Assembly (NCBI RefSeq): GCF_000003815.2
Contig: NC_049993.1
Location: forward strand, 18,344,978 to 18,408,977
Source: Branchiostoma floridae
Lineage: Eukaryota > Chordata > Leptocardii > Amphioxiformes > Branchiostomatidae
Direction: 5' to 3'
DNA length: 64,000 nt
Below are positions 21,034 through 35,287 of this stretch, one piece after another. A program made the translations under genes and the position numbers. The notes beneath the pieces are model-generated. The model ran no database searches. It was not told where the DNA came from and saw nothing but the letters and a program-made list of their open reading frames with translations. The number at the start of each line of letters is the position of its first letter. The first letter of the stretch is position 1.

Positions 21034-24000
21034 ATCACTCACCCAATCGATCAATCAATTAATTCATTGACTGACAATTAATTCAGAATTTTTGACTTAC
21101 GACAAACTGAAACTGAAGCTTTGAAGAAAAATCTAACTTGAAGTGACATGTGAAGTCTTACTTGGTAGTTCTATCAGTGAACAGAGTGCTGAAGGCCACC
21201 AGCTGCTCGTCCTTAGCTGCAGGCAGCACGCGCTCAATCTGCTCATCGTCCTCATCAAAGGCCAGCCACCTGCAGTAGAGAACAATATGCACTTCAGAAT
21301 ACTGAATCATTGTTTCTAGTACTTAGGAAGCTCATACAGTCTGTAACCGTTGTTAGATATTGCTTCTTGAATCGTCTGTCAGAAGCTCACTATTGGCAAT
21401 GCCTACCTGTTGCAGAGGAAATAGTGCTGCTCCTCGAGCAGTAGATCGTCCACAATGATCCTGTCCAGAAACCTGTGAGTGGAAAACATTAACAGAGGTA
21501 AGACAGACAGGTCACTGTTTCATCTGTAGAAATTTCAGTGTATATAAGACGATGGATCCTGTTAATAAAGAATGGATGTGCAATAATGCATTTTTTCCCA
21601 CAAAACCTTTTCGTTTAGTTCAAATATATCAAAAAGTCCCATTATAATTTATAGATTCCACTGTACAAGGGGTCACTGATAATTGCAGAACATCTTACCA
21701 GGACGGCTCCTTGCCGGAGTTGTCGTGCCACACGCGCACGTGGGTGAGCCAGCCCGGGTCCGTCTCGGTGCACAGAACAAACCCGGCCATGTTTCCCTTC
21801 TCAAACATGGCGGAGTAGGGCTGGTGCAGGAGGAACGGGCCGCACTCCCTGGTCGCCCCGTGCAGCATGATGGACACCTTATAACGTGGGAAAAAATGCA
21901 AAATAAAAATATAAGTGTAGTCATATGATAGCCCCGGGGCAAAACTCCCTTCCTCGGCAAACTCCCTTTCCTGGCATTAGAGAAATTAAATCTAAACCAA
22001 CTTTGAAACTTTGAAACTAGCACCAAAATAAAAGCCAGCGCCGTTCGAAGTCTGCAAAGGATGCTATTACAGAACGAAGACGACATGTTCTTACCTTTGC
22101 TGTTGTCCCGGCGTTTGCTCTCGGCCCGGTAAAGACCCTCAGGTAGTAGCGAGGTTTGGGATGTTTTGTGTCATCGAAGATTGCTGCGGTGGTGATCTGG
22201 TTTAACACAAAGTTTATCAATACTGGGAAAGTAGATTTACAGTATATACAATATTTGAAACACTCAAGAGAAGTAAAACAAAAATCAAACGTGAAAATTC
22301 CTTCCTCAGATATCAGTACAAAGCTGGACCAATATGACGAAACATTCCTTTGTTCTGAAGAATATGCCTGCTGTTCCGTAAGTAATTGCTTATTGGTTTA
22401 CTTCTATTCTTTCTTTGTGATACTAAAACAAATTTCTTTCAAAGTGTAGATGCTGCCACATGAGGCAGACGTACCTTCCCCAGGTCCTTGGCGTCATTTT
22501 TCCTTGTCCAGGGCACACACAAGGCGATGTAGAAGGAGAACAGGACGCAGCACGTCATGATGCCGATGGGATTCTGAATCAGGTTCTTCAGTAGGAACCC
22601 TTTCAGAGCGCGCTCAAAGTTGATCTCGTTTGGAGCAACCAGACCCGTGAGGCCCGAAAACTTGGTCAGGTGGTCACAGCGGCAGTGGAGATGGGTCGTG
22701 GTTGTTAAAGGTCCAACCTGGAGAATTTAGGATCTCACCTAGTAATCAACTGCTACTGAATTTAGAAATGCCATTTAGAAAAGATTCAACACAAGGAGAG
22801 CAGAAATCAAAACCCTTAAATTCCACAGCTACTTGCTCAAGTAAAAATCATTTTAATATCCTACAAATAAGAGAAAATGCTTCTTTGTCCACAGAGTTTA
22901 ATAAGTAACTGACAACACTCGCAACGTACCTCACAACCACTTCGGTCCCAGGAATGGTCTTCCTCGTTAAAGAAGACGCACTCTACGGGTTCAATGAAGA
23001 CTGAAAATGACACCGTTCCGGGCTGCTTTGGGTGACCTTCGTCATCCATTCCATCCACGCTTGTAGGCTTAATTCCTACAAATACATGTCAACTTTTTTA
23101 TGACCGCTAATATATATATATAGAGAGAGATGAATAGATAGATTGATTAAGATAATGACGAGGGTATATAGAGACAATAGTTTCAATTGAAATGGAGGAT
23201 ATCAGACAACGCTGTTCATCCAGCTGACGACACTCACCGAGGTACCAGTTGGTGTCGTTGCCGTCCCCAGTCTCCACGTCACCGAGACGCACGCGCCAGC
23301 TGTACGGGTCTGACGTCACCGTACGCGTGACGTTTTCCTCCGTGGAAAGATCCAGAGAATAGCTGTGAGTAAAAAAGGCGTGTTTCCAACGTTTTCCGTC
23401 CATTGCCTTTAAATCAAAGCATAACGTGCGTTGACTCCAACTGTATAACTTTTTACAAGACCAACGCCAAGACATTTGAGGTTAATTCTCTACCTTTGCT
23501 TCTCTAAATACAAATAAATCCTTATTTTTTATCNNNNNNNNNNNNNNNNNNNNNNNNNNNNNNNNNNNNNNNNNNNNNNNNNNNNNNNNNNNNNNNNNNN
23601 NNNNNNNNNNNNNNNNNNNNNNNNNNNNNNNNNCTCATGTTAGCAGGGGTGGAAGAGTGGTGCTCAGGTCGAAAAGATTCAGAGTCGCGTTGGGTTTGAT
23701 GCCGTAAGCCAGGTACAGGGTAAAGGTTGGGGACATCAGAGGATCCTTGGGCGCCAGGAAGATGAAAGTGTCTGCAGTGCCGATGGAGCCGTTGGTCGTA
23801 AAGGCGGTGTACTGTAATAAAGTTACGCCACGTTAAACATAAATGCTTCAATATCTAATCTAAATCATAGTACACTTTAGTTGGTTCTTATAATATATTT
23901 TTTTTCATATAAGTCATATTTTGTTTAGCTTTTCGTAGGTTTTATTAGCTAATGTCATTAATATTCTCAGCAACAGTTCGAAATCCCATTATATATTGCA

Positions 24001-27000
24001 TTATTCAGCTCGAAACGATTGAAAACACAATTTGTTAACCTTTTCAAACTTCCGTCATCAAACGTCTTTAATAGCCCGAATAACAGGTTATAATGGATTC
24101 TCTTGGCAATAGCCAATACTTTTTAAGTTATTTTTGAAAATGCAAAATTCAACCAAATTTATTTTGATTATGGAAAAGAAATGGCTAAATTGCGTACTTA
24201 CCACAACTGTCCCGTCTACTTCAACGTCGTCAAACCCTGCAGTTACCACGGACTGGTTGTGCCTCAGGATGGAAAACTCTATGGGCTCCTCGAGGCCAGA
24301 AATTGTCTTCATTTCGTAGGTGTCACTGAAGTGCAGCCCTCCTATTCCTATGTCTAAATCTCGGTGACTGAAGTTCGTGGCGTACTCAAACGGATTCCTC
24401 CATCGGCTGTTGAAAACCTGAGGAGTTCAGAAGACAGACCGCATGTTTAAGACAGTATTTATCGGTCATTGACTTTTCGCATGCTTAAAATAATTTGCTT
24501 ACATGTATATTTATATTTTCTTCCACTAAAGAGTTGAATCATACACAAGAAATAGATACGAAAACATCGTGCAGCTTAAATGTAGTTCTTACTTAATTTA
24601 GACCAGTAGCCCAACACTAGGTTTCATCTTTCATATGTTTGTTGTGGCCAGTCTGGGCCATTTTGTTCTTTTGTGCATACGTAGGCGAATATCTTGTGCT
24701 CTTCATGCGAAAGATTGTCCGTGAATTTGACTAAACGTAACGTTATGTCTATAATTATCTCACCTGTGTTCCAAGCTTATTGGCTTTACAGAATTTGCTC
24801 GTGATTATCCTGAGCTGGTCCTCGTCTATGTCACCGGTGAGATTCTGTAGTAGGGGAAGAGTGTTTGAAGAAGTTGATTACCAGAATCGCCTCCAAATAT
24901 TACCAAAACTCCTTTTCCGAATATGTACATTTATTACTAAATCATTCTTGATAGATTCAATAAATCTGACAGAAACGTACTGTATATGAGATTTGTTTGC
25001 AAAATGAAGCATGAAACGCTAGTTAATTATGTACGCAGATATGCAGGCACATTACCAAGATTATTATGACAGAGGAGTTTAGTTGAAATAAAATATACAT
25101 GTCTATACAAATCAAATAATAGCTTTGTGATTTAATGTCGCTGTACTTGTAGATAAAGTATTTAATTATGATAAAGAGAAGCAAAACTATATTAAATGCT
25201 AATTGAGATTGGAATGGAGATAAAGATACCAAAGTTTTGCGAGCGTATCCCCTTATAATCACTGGTAATGGCGGCAGTCGAAACCAGGTCCCTTCTTCAA
25301 AACTGGTGAAGTGCACGGTGTAGTTCACGTCGTTGAACCACGTGAGGCAGTCTGTCCTGTTGACCACGACCTGTGGACAGTGAGAGGAAATGGTATAAAA
25401 ATCGTGCAAAGTGGAGAAAGTCCGGTACAGTTTTCTGGCCAAGCAGATGCTCATCAAGATCCATAAAACGGTTGAGATAAAAAAAACATCAAGATGAAGC
25501 TGTCATCACAAAATTCCACACATAATAGGATTTTTTGTACTTCGTGCTGAATCAAAAATCAATATTGTTTAAACATGTTACTTATGACACCCACCTGAAA
25601 GTCCTGTGATGATATCATTGTCACGTCTTCGACCAGACGTTTTCCCTTCAGAATCTGGTCCGTAAGTAAGTCTATGGCCAGAAAAGCCGTGGTGGTGGCG
25701 TTTCTAGTCTGCAAGAACAACCACCAATCGTGAATGAAATGTTATACGCGGGCGAGAAGATAGAAAACACTATGCTGTAATTTGATTTGTGGAGCTACAG
25801 TGGCATACTTAACTGTCGTGTAAAGTAGAATCAGTCTGTTGCCCCGCGGAAGGTCACAGGCGGTGCCCCATGTAAATACATGTACTGTATGTGGTTTTGA
25901 AAAGAAAAACTTGTTCTGCACTATGATATGATTATGATTGGTGGTGCTGGCAGCCAATGATTACCATTGTGATGACACTACATGAATATGGATAATGACA
26001 ACGATAAGCTGTGTGGGCATTGCTATAGCGACCGTCACTAGCAAAGTGGCGCTGATTCTACAGTTAAGAGGTGCTGTATCTTTATTCTAACACATCTATT
26101 CCATTATTGCCATGGTGATTACCATAGTTGACAAAGTAGTGTAACATAAGCAGGTTTTTAGAGATACCGAATGAGTTCACTCGCTGTTTTGCCATGTGTG
26201 TATCTATTCCATCAACATCATGGTTATGATCATTGTTGCCAAAGTCTGTACCACAAGCAGGCAACACCAACACAGACTTGTACTGTACTTTACCTTGTGC
26301 AAAGTTGCTTCGGTCGTGTTGGCATCTTCAGGTGGCCCGGTTCCGGTGTGTTTCCAGCCAGCAACAACTTCTGAGCTTTTGAAGACATTAAAGGCTCCTG
26401 AAATATACAAAAGTACAAAGAATGTAGAGGTAGCCGTAGGCAGACAAAAGTTGTACACATTTCTTTGATATCCAAAACACTCACAAGCACTTCAACCTAA
26501 ACGAGAGAATTGAAAATGTTGTAAATTCTCTCCTAAGAGTTGTAGAGTAAGGATACAGTCGCGCACCTGTAAAGATGATTCCAGACAGCCTCTCCACCGT
26601 GTCTTGTGAGATGTCACTCTCGGTAACCTTCTGGGTAACAAACTGCGCCATGTTGTACAGCTGGTCCGCTGCACTGGTCTATAGAGAAATGTTTGATGCA
26701 ATATACTAGCAAAAACTATTGAGCAAATATAAACAGTATTTCCAACAGTCAAATATAAAACAGGGATGTCTGCGAAACACTTCTGCTTCTAAAATGTTGA
26801 CTACAGGGATTTTATTCCTTACCAATGAATTTAAAAGTTGGCTCTAAAAGTGGCATAGATATAAAGGCATTGGTGAATTTTAGATTCAATATGTTTGCTT
26901 AGTTAGAATAGACTATCTTATTTGTGATGAGCAAATAATGGGCACTTCATGGGTTGGCAATGTAGCAAAATAAAGGCACCTGTGCGTCTGCCGTGACCTG

Positions 27001-30000
27001 GTCGTCATAATGAGTGGCCTGGATAAGAGACTCGGATGACTGGATGACGGATTCAACGCTCTCTATGGGAACTCTTCCGACGTTATAGATGATCCCCTGT
27101 CGGGCCTGGGATGGGATTCATTAGAAGCAAACAACAACGTTAAAATGATAGCGAACTTTCCTGTTGCTGAAATCATTGTCTTGAGATGGGCCATGGAATG
27201 AACTGCAGCTGATTTGATTTATTAGATAACACAGTGACTTAGACAAGTGCCATTGTAGCCCTAAGCTTAATCGATGATGTACAATTTAAACTAAACCCTT
27301 ACCCATGGTCATGTAAAATGTAACAAAAGAACTGCTTCCAGAGAACAGCTGCTTGTTTGGTTTATTAGATAGCACAGTAGCGATAAACTAAATCGAAGAT
27401 GTACAGTACGTGCTAAACATACGTACCCATGACCATGTGATAAAAAAAGCTTCTTGGGATATGACATCATGATATTTGAATTTAAACGACAGGAGCATTA
27501 ATGTTCATAAAGCCTGAAAGTTTACTCGATATGGAAAAAGTTCTGTTTAAATCCCTGGGCGAACGGTGCAGGACAGGCAAGTAAGTAATAGCTTTTGAGG
27601 CTAATGATGTATGTAAAGTTAGAAATATTCATCTAAGAAAATACAAAACAGACCCAGTAACACAATTCCTTACCACAGATAGAACCACACATAATAGACA
27701 AAGAGAAAACGTTTTATAAAGAAATGATGAAACAATAAGATATTTGATGCACACTGTCAGGAGTCTTGGGAACATATCAAAACAACTGTTGCACTTACCT
27801 TCCTCCAGTCCCCCTCCCCATACGCTCCTTCTGCGCGGATGTTGTTGAGAGTTGCTGCTGTGATGGTACTTAAGTGCACGGCCTCCATTTGGTTTCCCCA
27901 GCGGATGGCGGTCTCCACTTCCGCGTTGGTGACGTCAATAGCGGTGAGCAGGTCCTCAAAGGCGGGCAGTCGGACCTGGTATAAGCCGATATTATGGTAT
28001 GTTAAACAAGCACACACCGGATTCCTTTGGACTTGTTCACACATAGTGGTGACTCCTTTCTTCTGTCTGGAGTTGGTGATTCACTACAAATCACCCGGAC
28101 GGAGGCCTGGCGAACCTCCGTTTCGTAAGTTGTGCTGCCCTTACAGCTGATTAATCAGCCAACGGCTAATTAAAAAAAAAGCTATGGAATAATGATGATG
28201 AGTGCTGAGTTGGTCCTCGATCGTAGGCAGCCGGAACTACAGACCGCAAGGCCTGCAGACCCTGATGTTACCATCATGAGAATGAAAGTGATAGCAATAA
28301 CTACAGCAGCACCTTTTTTCCTAATTCAGAAACATCAAGCAGACAAGACTGACTCAGTAGGAGGAGCAGGGGTTATAGGGGCTGCTCTGGAAATTCCATA
28401 CCCCATTTTGGCCGCAATGGTTTGATCCACGCATACCGAATAGATCCCTACGCTCGGTAAGTGTGGCGTGTTTTTTTTCGCAGCAAGGAGGTACTTATTC
28501 TCATCTGAGTGAAGTGAGGAGATCGGGACAAGAAGACAAAATATCATTGACATGACATGAAACCAGGACCTCTAGGTTCTGAGCCAGACATGATGTCGTT
28601 GCGCCACGCGACCTCACGCGACCTCACGCGACCTCACGCGACCTCACGCGACCTCACGCGACCTCACGCGACCTCACGCGACCTCACGCGACCTCACGCG
28701 AAGGTTATCACCAGATTCCATTCAAAACTGAAGTCGCAGTGTTCCTGCTATCATTTGACAAAAGGTCCACATCAGGAACATTAAGATTTGTCTTTTAAAA
28801 AGGAAACTAAATAATCTTATTGAAAAGAATCCGGGAGCCAGACTTTAAACCACTGTTTGGTTTGTAAACGGAAATTTAAAAAAAAACTAATTTGATTGTT
28901 ACTAAGAACCAATCACTTTAAAAGTAAGCTTGAAAATCCATCTCATATGATATTCATAGTTTGTTCGGTTGGTCATTACATGGCCCTTACCGTCATCTCC
29001 AGTTCACTTGTTTTACTCGTCCCCAGCTGGTCGATTATCTTCACGAAAATGAAGACCTTGTAGTCATCGGACGCCAGACCGGACGGTAACTTGAACGGAA
29101 GTGGTGACCCCGACTGTGAGACAAAACATAGACATCAAAGTTAGGAGAGACAAAATAAAGAATTAAAGTATCGTAAATATATTAATCTATATCTGGGTTT
29201 GACTTTATAACAGAAGGCAAGGCAAATGGAATTTGATGCGGTCAAATTAACGATCAATAACAAAATTAAAATACATATTGTACATTTGAATGTACAATAT
29301 GGAAGGCTTAGAGTCAATTCCACATAACCAAGGGGGTTTTTCTTGCCTTTTGTTCCAACATTTTGGAAACCTTTATAACATCTTTATTGTGATAAGTAAC
29401 TGTTTAGAACTGTTTATAACATCATTGTGATGTTCTAAATATTTTCTACAGTATTCATACATGTTAGAAACATTTCTAACATCAAAGTCATTTTTTATGA
29501 TAGTTTCTAAACTGCTCCAACATAAATTCATCATTTGTGATCACATGTGATCACATGTTCGAACATTGAAACAATATGATAAAACTGGGTCAGTGGGCTG
29601 GGAATAGTGCAATTCACACATCCCTGCCAAGTACAGGGAATTGTGTCTGTCTGGCCACCTTTTCACAAAAGAGTCACCAGTGTCTACTAAACAAAATCTA
29701 AAAATACAGGACCCAAACAAAAGGCCCAGCTTAGCAGCTTGGTTTATGGGGGTAATAAAGTTTCTATGGAGGGGAAAATGGCACAAATTGTTAGAACATG
29801 GGAGAACATGTTCCAACAATAACAAAAACACATAGATGTTTCTAAATTGGTCTAGATAAAGAGATATTTGTACCATTACTTTCCCAATGTTTTCAACATA
29901 TCCAGATAGGTTTAAACATGTTCAAACTTTCATTTTTAATTGTTTGAACAATTTAGAACTTTAGTGACTGAAATATTCTTTTACTTAGAATAGTTCAAAC

Positions 30001-33000
30001 TTTTCTTTATTTGTTTATTGGTTTGGCTGTTCAGAACACACAGCCAGGGCTGCCCAACTAGCCTGTGGCCATTACAAAGGACTAACCCTGCTGACAAAAA
30101 CAGAGACAATACATGTGGATTTGGACAGGATACTTATCAGTAACAATTTTCTAAGTTCATAAAAGATAGGAATGAAAAGCTAAAAAAGAACATTTATATA
30201 TACATGGCGTAGGTTGACATACATAGTTTAAACTTAAGACAAATATTATTTCAAAACCCTCTCGGTGACTCGGAATGGACTCTATCAATGTATTCTTTAT
30301 GATGGTATCTCGATGTGTTGATTATCGTCCACAGTAGACGCTCTGGGCCTTTGTCGTCTTGTTTGGGCTCATATTGTCATAAGATACGTTTGATGGCAAT
30401 TTCGTTTTGTACTGGGTCGCTTGTACTACTCTACGGACCTACAGTGCCCAATTTAGTGACCCAATTCAGAAAGAAATGGCCAACAAAAGTCAATTTTGAG
30501 CCACAGCAAAAAAAAAAGACAAAAAGAGAGCCTGCTGTGTAGGCTTGTATTGAGCACCAGATCTACTTGTGTGAAATGAATTGTCCAGTTTACATTGGAA
30601 TCTACAGACCAGGATGTCTATACCCAACGATGGCGTGATTTCAAAAGTTTGGCAAGATCATCTGATCCATGTGATGTCATGTATTTACAAAGCTCACCAT
30701 TCCATACTGAAATAAGTTGTTATGTCCGGACCCGGAAGTCGTCAGGGTGCTGACCGAAGCTGTGGCCCTTGTTCTGTAGTAGAACTCGTAGCGAATCGCT
30801 CCTTGCCCTTCAAAGTCTGGTGGTAAAAATCAGGAAATACACGGTTTAATCGAACGTCAAACTGTATCAACACAGGCGACAGCTGCCTTCAACACACGTT
30901 AGCCAGAAGTCTTTGTCTAGACTCATCCTTAGAATTCCAGAAGACAAACTCTGCTAAAATCTTAATTTTGCTACAGCACATACAATGCCCAAGACAGGGC
31001 GAACATCAAGATCTGCACATTACTCTGAAGGCAGAACTCAAGCTCAGAGGAAGATGTTCTTCTACCAGAGAACAGAACCTAAGGAAGCTCGCAAGATGCA
31101 AGACACAGTGAAAGAAATGAATGCAGCTGCAGAACGTGACCACGACTGTGAGGGGATATCTATTAACGAGGTGGATTATTGTTGATCTTGTGCCCTTGGG
31201 AAAGGCTTTCCTCACTTTACTCAGGTGAAAATGAGTACCTAGCTTCGGCTTGGGCTGCCTTCTGATGGAGGTCCCGTGTTCGGGGAGAGCAACACCCCAA
31301 GCACGTGAAAGAACCCGCCACATGTGCGAACATGAGCGGATCAAACCATTCCGGCCAAAATAGGGGTAGGGAATCTCCCGAGCAGCCCTCGTAACCCCTG
31401 TTTCGCTATTTGGTCAGTTAGTCCTTACTCATAGTGAGCAATTGGGCTGGTCTCAATCATGATGTTTCTGACCTAGGGCGAAGAGTTGCTGTTACAGTTC
31501 TAATCATGTAACCCGTAACCTTGAGTGGCCTTCAGGCCTTGTTACGTGGTGACCATTGAGTAAAAAAAAAAACTTGACATGACCCTACCGAGACAGCTCA
31601 AGTCGAATCTGGTGGTCAGGGCGATTCCCTCCATCGGACCTGCGGTACAAAGGTTGGAGACTTCCCGGCATTCACAGCCCTCTCCCGTCCACGAAGCGTC
31701 TAGGTTGCTGTATGGCTGTGTTCTGTTACATTCGACTGTAAAAACAGAACATGTTGGCGCGCTCACATAGGTCTTGCGATCGTCGGAAGATCGCTAAATT
31801 GGGGCATTTCGGAAGACAAAAATGTACGTCTCCTGCAAAGTTCAATTTAATTTTTTTACATTTGGAGTGAAACAAAAGTAAGTTACCAAGCTATCACATG
31901 ATTACATATTACCTGGACGTTGGACGATAACAGTATGGCGAGATATGGATACCGCAAATTCGATTATTTGAAGTACTCGTACCTGTACCTCTCAAATGTG
32001 CGCATTTTTCTTACATTTCCCCCTAAAATTGATGTAAACAGCCCTTACCCGATGACAGCGGTACCGGTAAGTCTTCAGTACAGACGGGTTGACGCGCGTT
32101 GGCAGGCGGAACCGGGATGATGAATTTCCACTCTGCATAGCTGCAGTTGCCGGAGGTGCAGAGAGTACCGTTTGTCAGGATGTCCAGCCGTATGATGTAC
32201 TCTCCTGGAACCTGGAGGGAAGGGGATAGGGAACATAATATTCAGCTTTGTTTTACAGGAACTAGCTGAATGAATGAATGAATGAATGAATGAATGAATG
32301 AATGAATGAATGAATGAATGAATGAATGAATGAATGAATGAATGAATGAATGAATGAATGAATGAATGAATGAATAGCTAGCTAAATGAATGAACGGATA
32401 GTTAGCTGAATGAATGAATGAATGAATTAATAGCTAGCTGAATGAATGACTAGCTGAATGAATGACTAGCTGAATGAATGACTAGCTGAAGGAATGACTA
32501 GCTGAATGAATGACTAGCTGAAGGAATGACTAGCTGAATGAATGACTAGCTGAAGGAATGACTAGCTGAATGAATGACTAGCTGAATGACTAGCTGAATG
32601 AATGACTAGCTGAATGACTAGCTGAATGAATGACTAGCTGAATGAATGACTAGCTGAAGGAATGACTAGCTGAAAGAATGACTAGCTGAATGAATGACTA
32701 GCTGAATTATTGAATGAAGGAAGGAATAAAGGAAGGAATAAATTACTAGCTGAATGAACGAATGCCTAGCGGAATGAATGAGGCACGTCCCTCTTTACTG
32801 GAGGCGCGAGCTGACCGTATGCTGACGGACCACGTTTTCCTGTCCAAATCGCTGTCCATTTGTACCACAGTGTAATACGTGACAATGAGCATGTGATGGT
32901 CATCAGAACAAAAGAAAATGCTCTTACAGTGAACACGTTGCCTTTGACGATGAGTTCTGACTGCTCCTGGCCCGTCAGAGTGTTGTTCTCCAGACCATCT

Positions 33001-35241
33001 CCGCTGAACCCATCCGGGGACTGTTTCAGGCTCCAGTAGTAGGAGTACTCCGGTCCCAGCTTCCGTGGATAAACTCTTCTATCTCGCGTGCTGGTGATCG
33101 TGTGACACTCTGTCCACAGCCTGAGTCTCTGGTCAAACTTGGTGGCCAGGTAGTCACAGTTGTCTGTTATGTCGCATCTGATATCAGATTGTTACAGTGA
33201 TTATTATTCAGACATACATACATATATACGTACATATTATTTAACAACATTACATGCGCTGTAAAACTGGCTGAATGACGTTAGTTTTTGTCTTAAAATA
33301 TAAACATTAACATATGCAACATAAAATACTTATCAATGATCGTTTCACACAGGCTAAAATTAGCAATATTGAAAAAACAATAAATCAGTGCTAGTATGTA
33401 CAGGTATGAAATGGCACTGTTTATGTACCTATCATATCTGGAAAAGGTATGCTAAGCTCGAGCCCTCGTTTTAAACCCCTATTGTGAACTTCATCACGTG
33501 TAGCTGGCAACCAGCTTCGAAGAGAATGAATGAAACAGGGGCCGCATACTCCATGGTAGGACGGGCATAGTATAGGTAAATTTCTGAGATCATCGATGCA
33601 GATAAACTCAAACTCAAACACCAAAACGTTTTAGTTCTTTTACTAAGGTTGATATGTTGCGGGGGTTGACATCTTTATCTATATGTAAACAAACTCACAT
33701 TTAAAATCAACATTTGAAATGTAAAGTTGTAAAGCTCTGCTTACTGAGTCACGTGCTTTAGCTGCATAACGTGACAGCAGTGGATTGTTCATTCCTTGAC
33801 AAAAACTGGTGCTGTTCAATCAAAAATTGGTTTGAGTCCAATTTGTGTGTTGGATATTACAGTTAAACTAGTTCAATAGAATCACCCTAACACTCAGGGT
33901 TGACAATCGCGGCAAAGCCTAACGATATCACCCCTGACAACTCAGCCACAGAATTCAGTTATTAGGGCGCCTTGCTTATGAATATTAATGAGCTTGCCCT
34001 TATATGGGCAGTCAGCCGTTGGGGATCGGGCGTAGGAGGATGGAGCCATGTAAGACGTAACATGATTGGCTGATAGCTTCCCAGCGGCCTTTGCGAGACA
34101 GCTTGCGACAACAAAAAGCCCAAGAAAAGCCTATTCTCTGATTGGTTGACAGCTGGTTTGTGGCGAAAATCATAATAACCACTGATAGGGCATGAAATAG
34201 CAGGGCCCCATAGGCTAATGCCGTTGGGGACCGGGCGTTAGGAGGATGAATAGAATAAATCTTACCTGATTCTGCAGGTGGGAAGGCCTGCAGGGATAAG
34301 AGTGACTTCTTGCTCATAAGGGGTGTAGGAGACTTTTCTGGAGTTAAATCTGCCACTAAATTCAACTCGCATGATGAATGTTCCCGACGTCACCTTCCCT
34401 TCCTGGCTAGGTGTCCTGTTGTAGATGATGTCATTTTTAGGACGTTCAAAGCCTGAGCTTTGCATTTCCCTGCGCACCTCAAACACCTGGTCACAATCGC
34501 TCCCTAAAACACAGGCAGTTATGCCACATTACCTCAGTGAAAAGTGGAGGTGTTGTTTTTATTTGTCCGTGTGTCTCGTTGCAGTCTCTCTCGCTGTCTG
34601 TGTTTCCGGATATTCATAGTCAGCATAACTGAAGAACCCATGGATTGTCATCATGGCATGTGCGCCACCTGGTGTGTGGCCGTAAAATCGCAGCAGAAGG
34701 TTTATGTACCTTTTGTCATTTAACTTTATGCTCATGGTCTCATTCAGGTTATACTAAAACAATGATGACACGGGATATCTGCACCCACGTGACACTCACG
34801 TCATTAGCTTCTACTATGCTTTTTGATTAATAATAATAATCATCTGGTGTATTTTGCCAGCCAGTAGGTACCCAATTAGTAATGAGGCTGTTTAACGTGG
34901 TCGGTGCACCTCCTCGAGCACGGGACCCCCGTTTTACGTCCCTCTCGGAAGACGATTTCGTGGAATGACCATGCCTGGTCCAGCTACAGCAATCCGGTCG
35001 TCCTTGGTTGGGGGACTCCCATCGAAGGACTGTCCGGACCGCGCATTGCTTAACTTCCGAGTTTGATGGAACGGGTGCACCCAACGCGCCACGCGGCCGT
35101 AGCGGTTAAACATTGAAGCTACCACAGATAGTTTTAAATTCGTGCATGAATCAATACATCATAATTCCTGTATTGAATATTTGCTTCTTCTCATGTCATC
35201 TATGTATTGAATACGAAACATGTGTGTGTATCTGTGTGTGT

Positions 35242-35287
<46 letters not shown>

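Noticed and set aside
28605-28700. Possible CRISPR-like array
   Set aside because: The units are contiguous 10-mers with no spacers, in an intron of an animal gene.
31006-31344. 112-codon open frame
   Set aside because: It overlaps a dispersed SINE-like repeat whose words recur elsewhere in the window.
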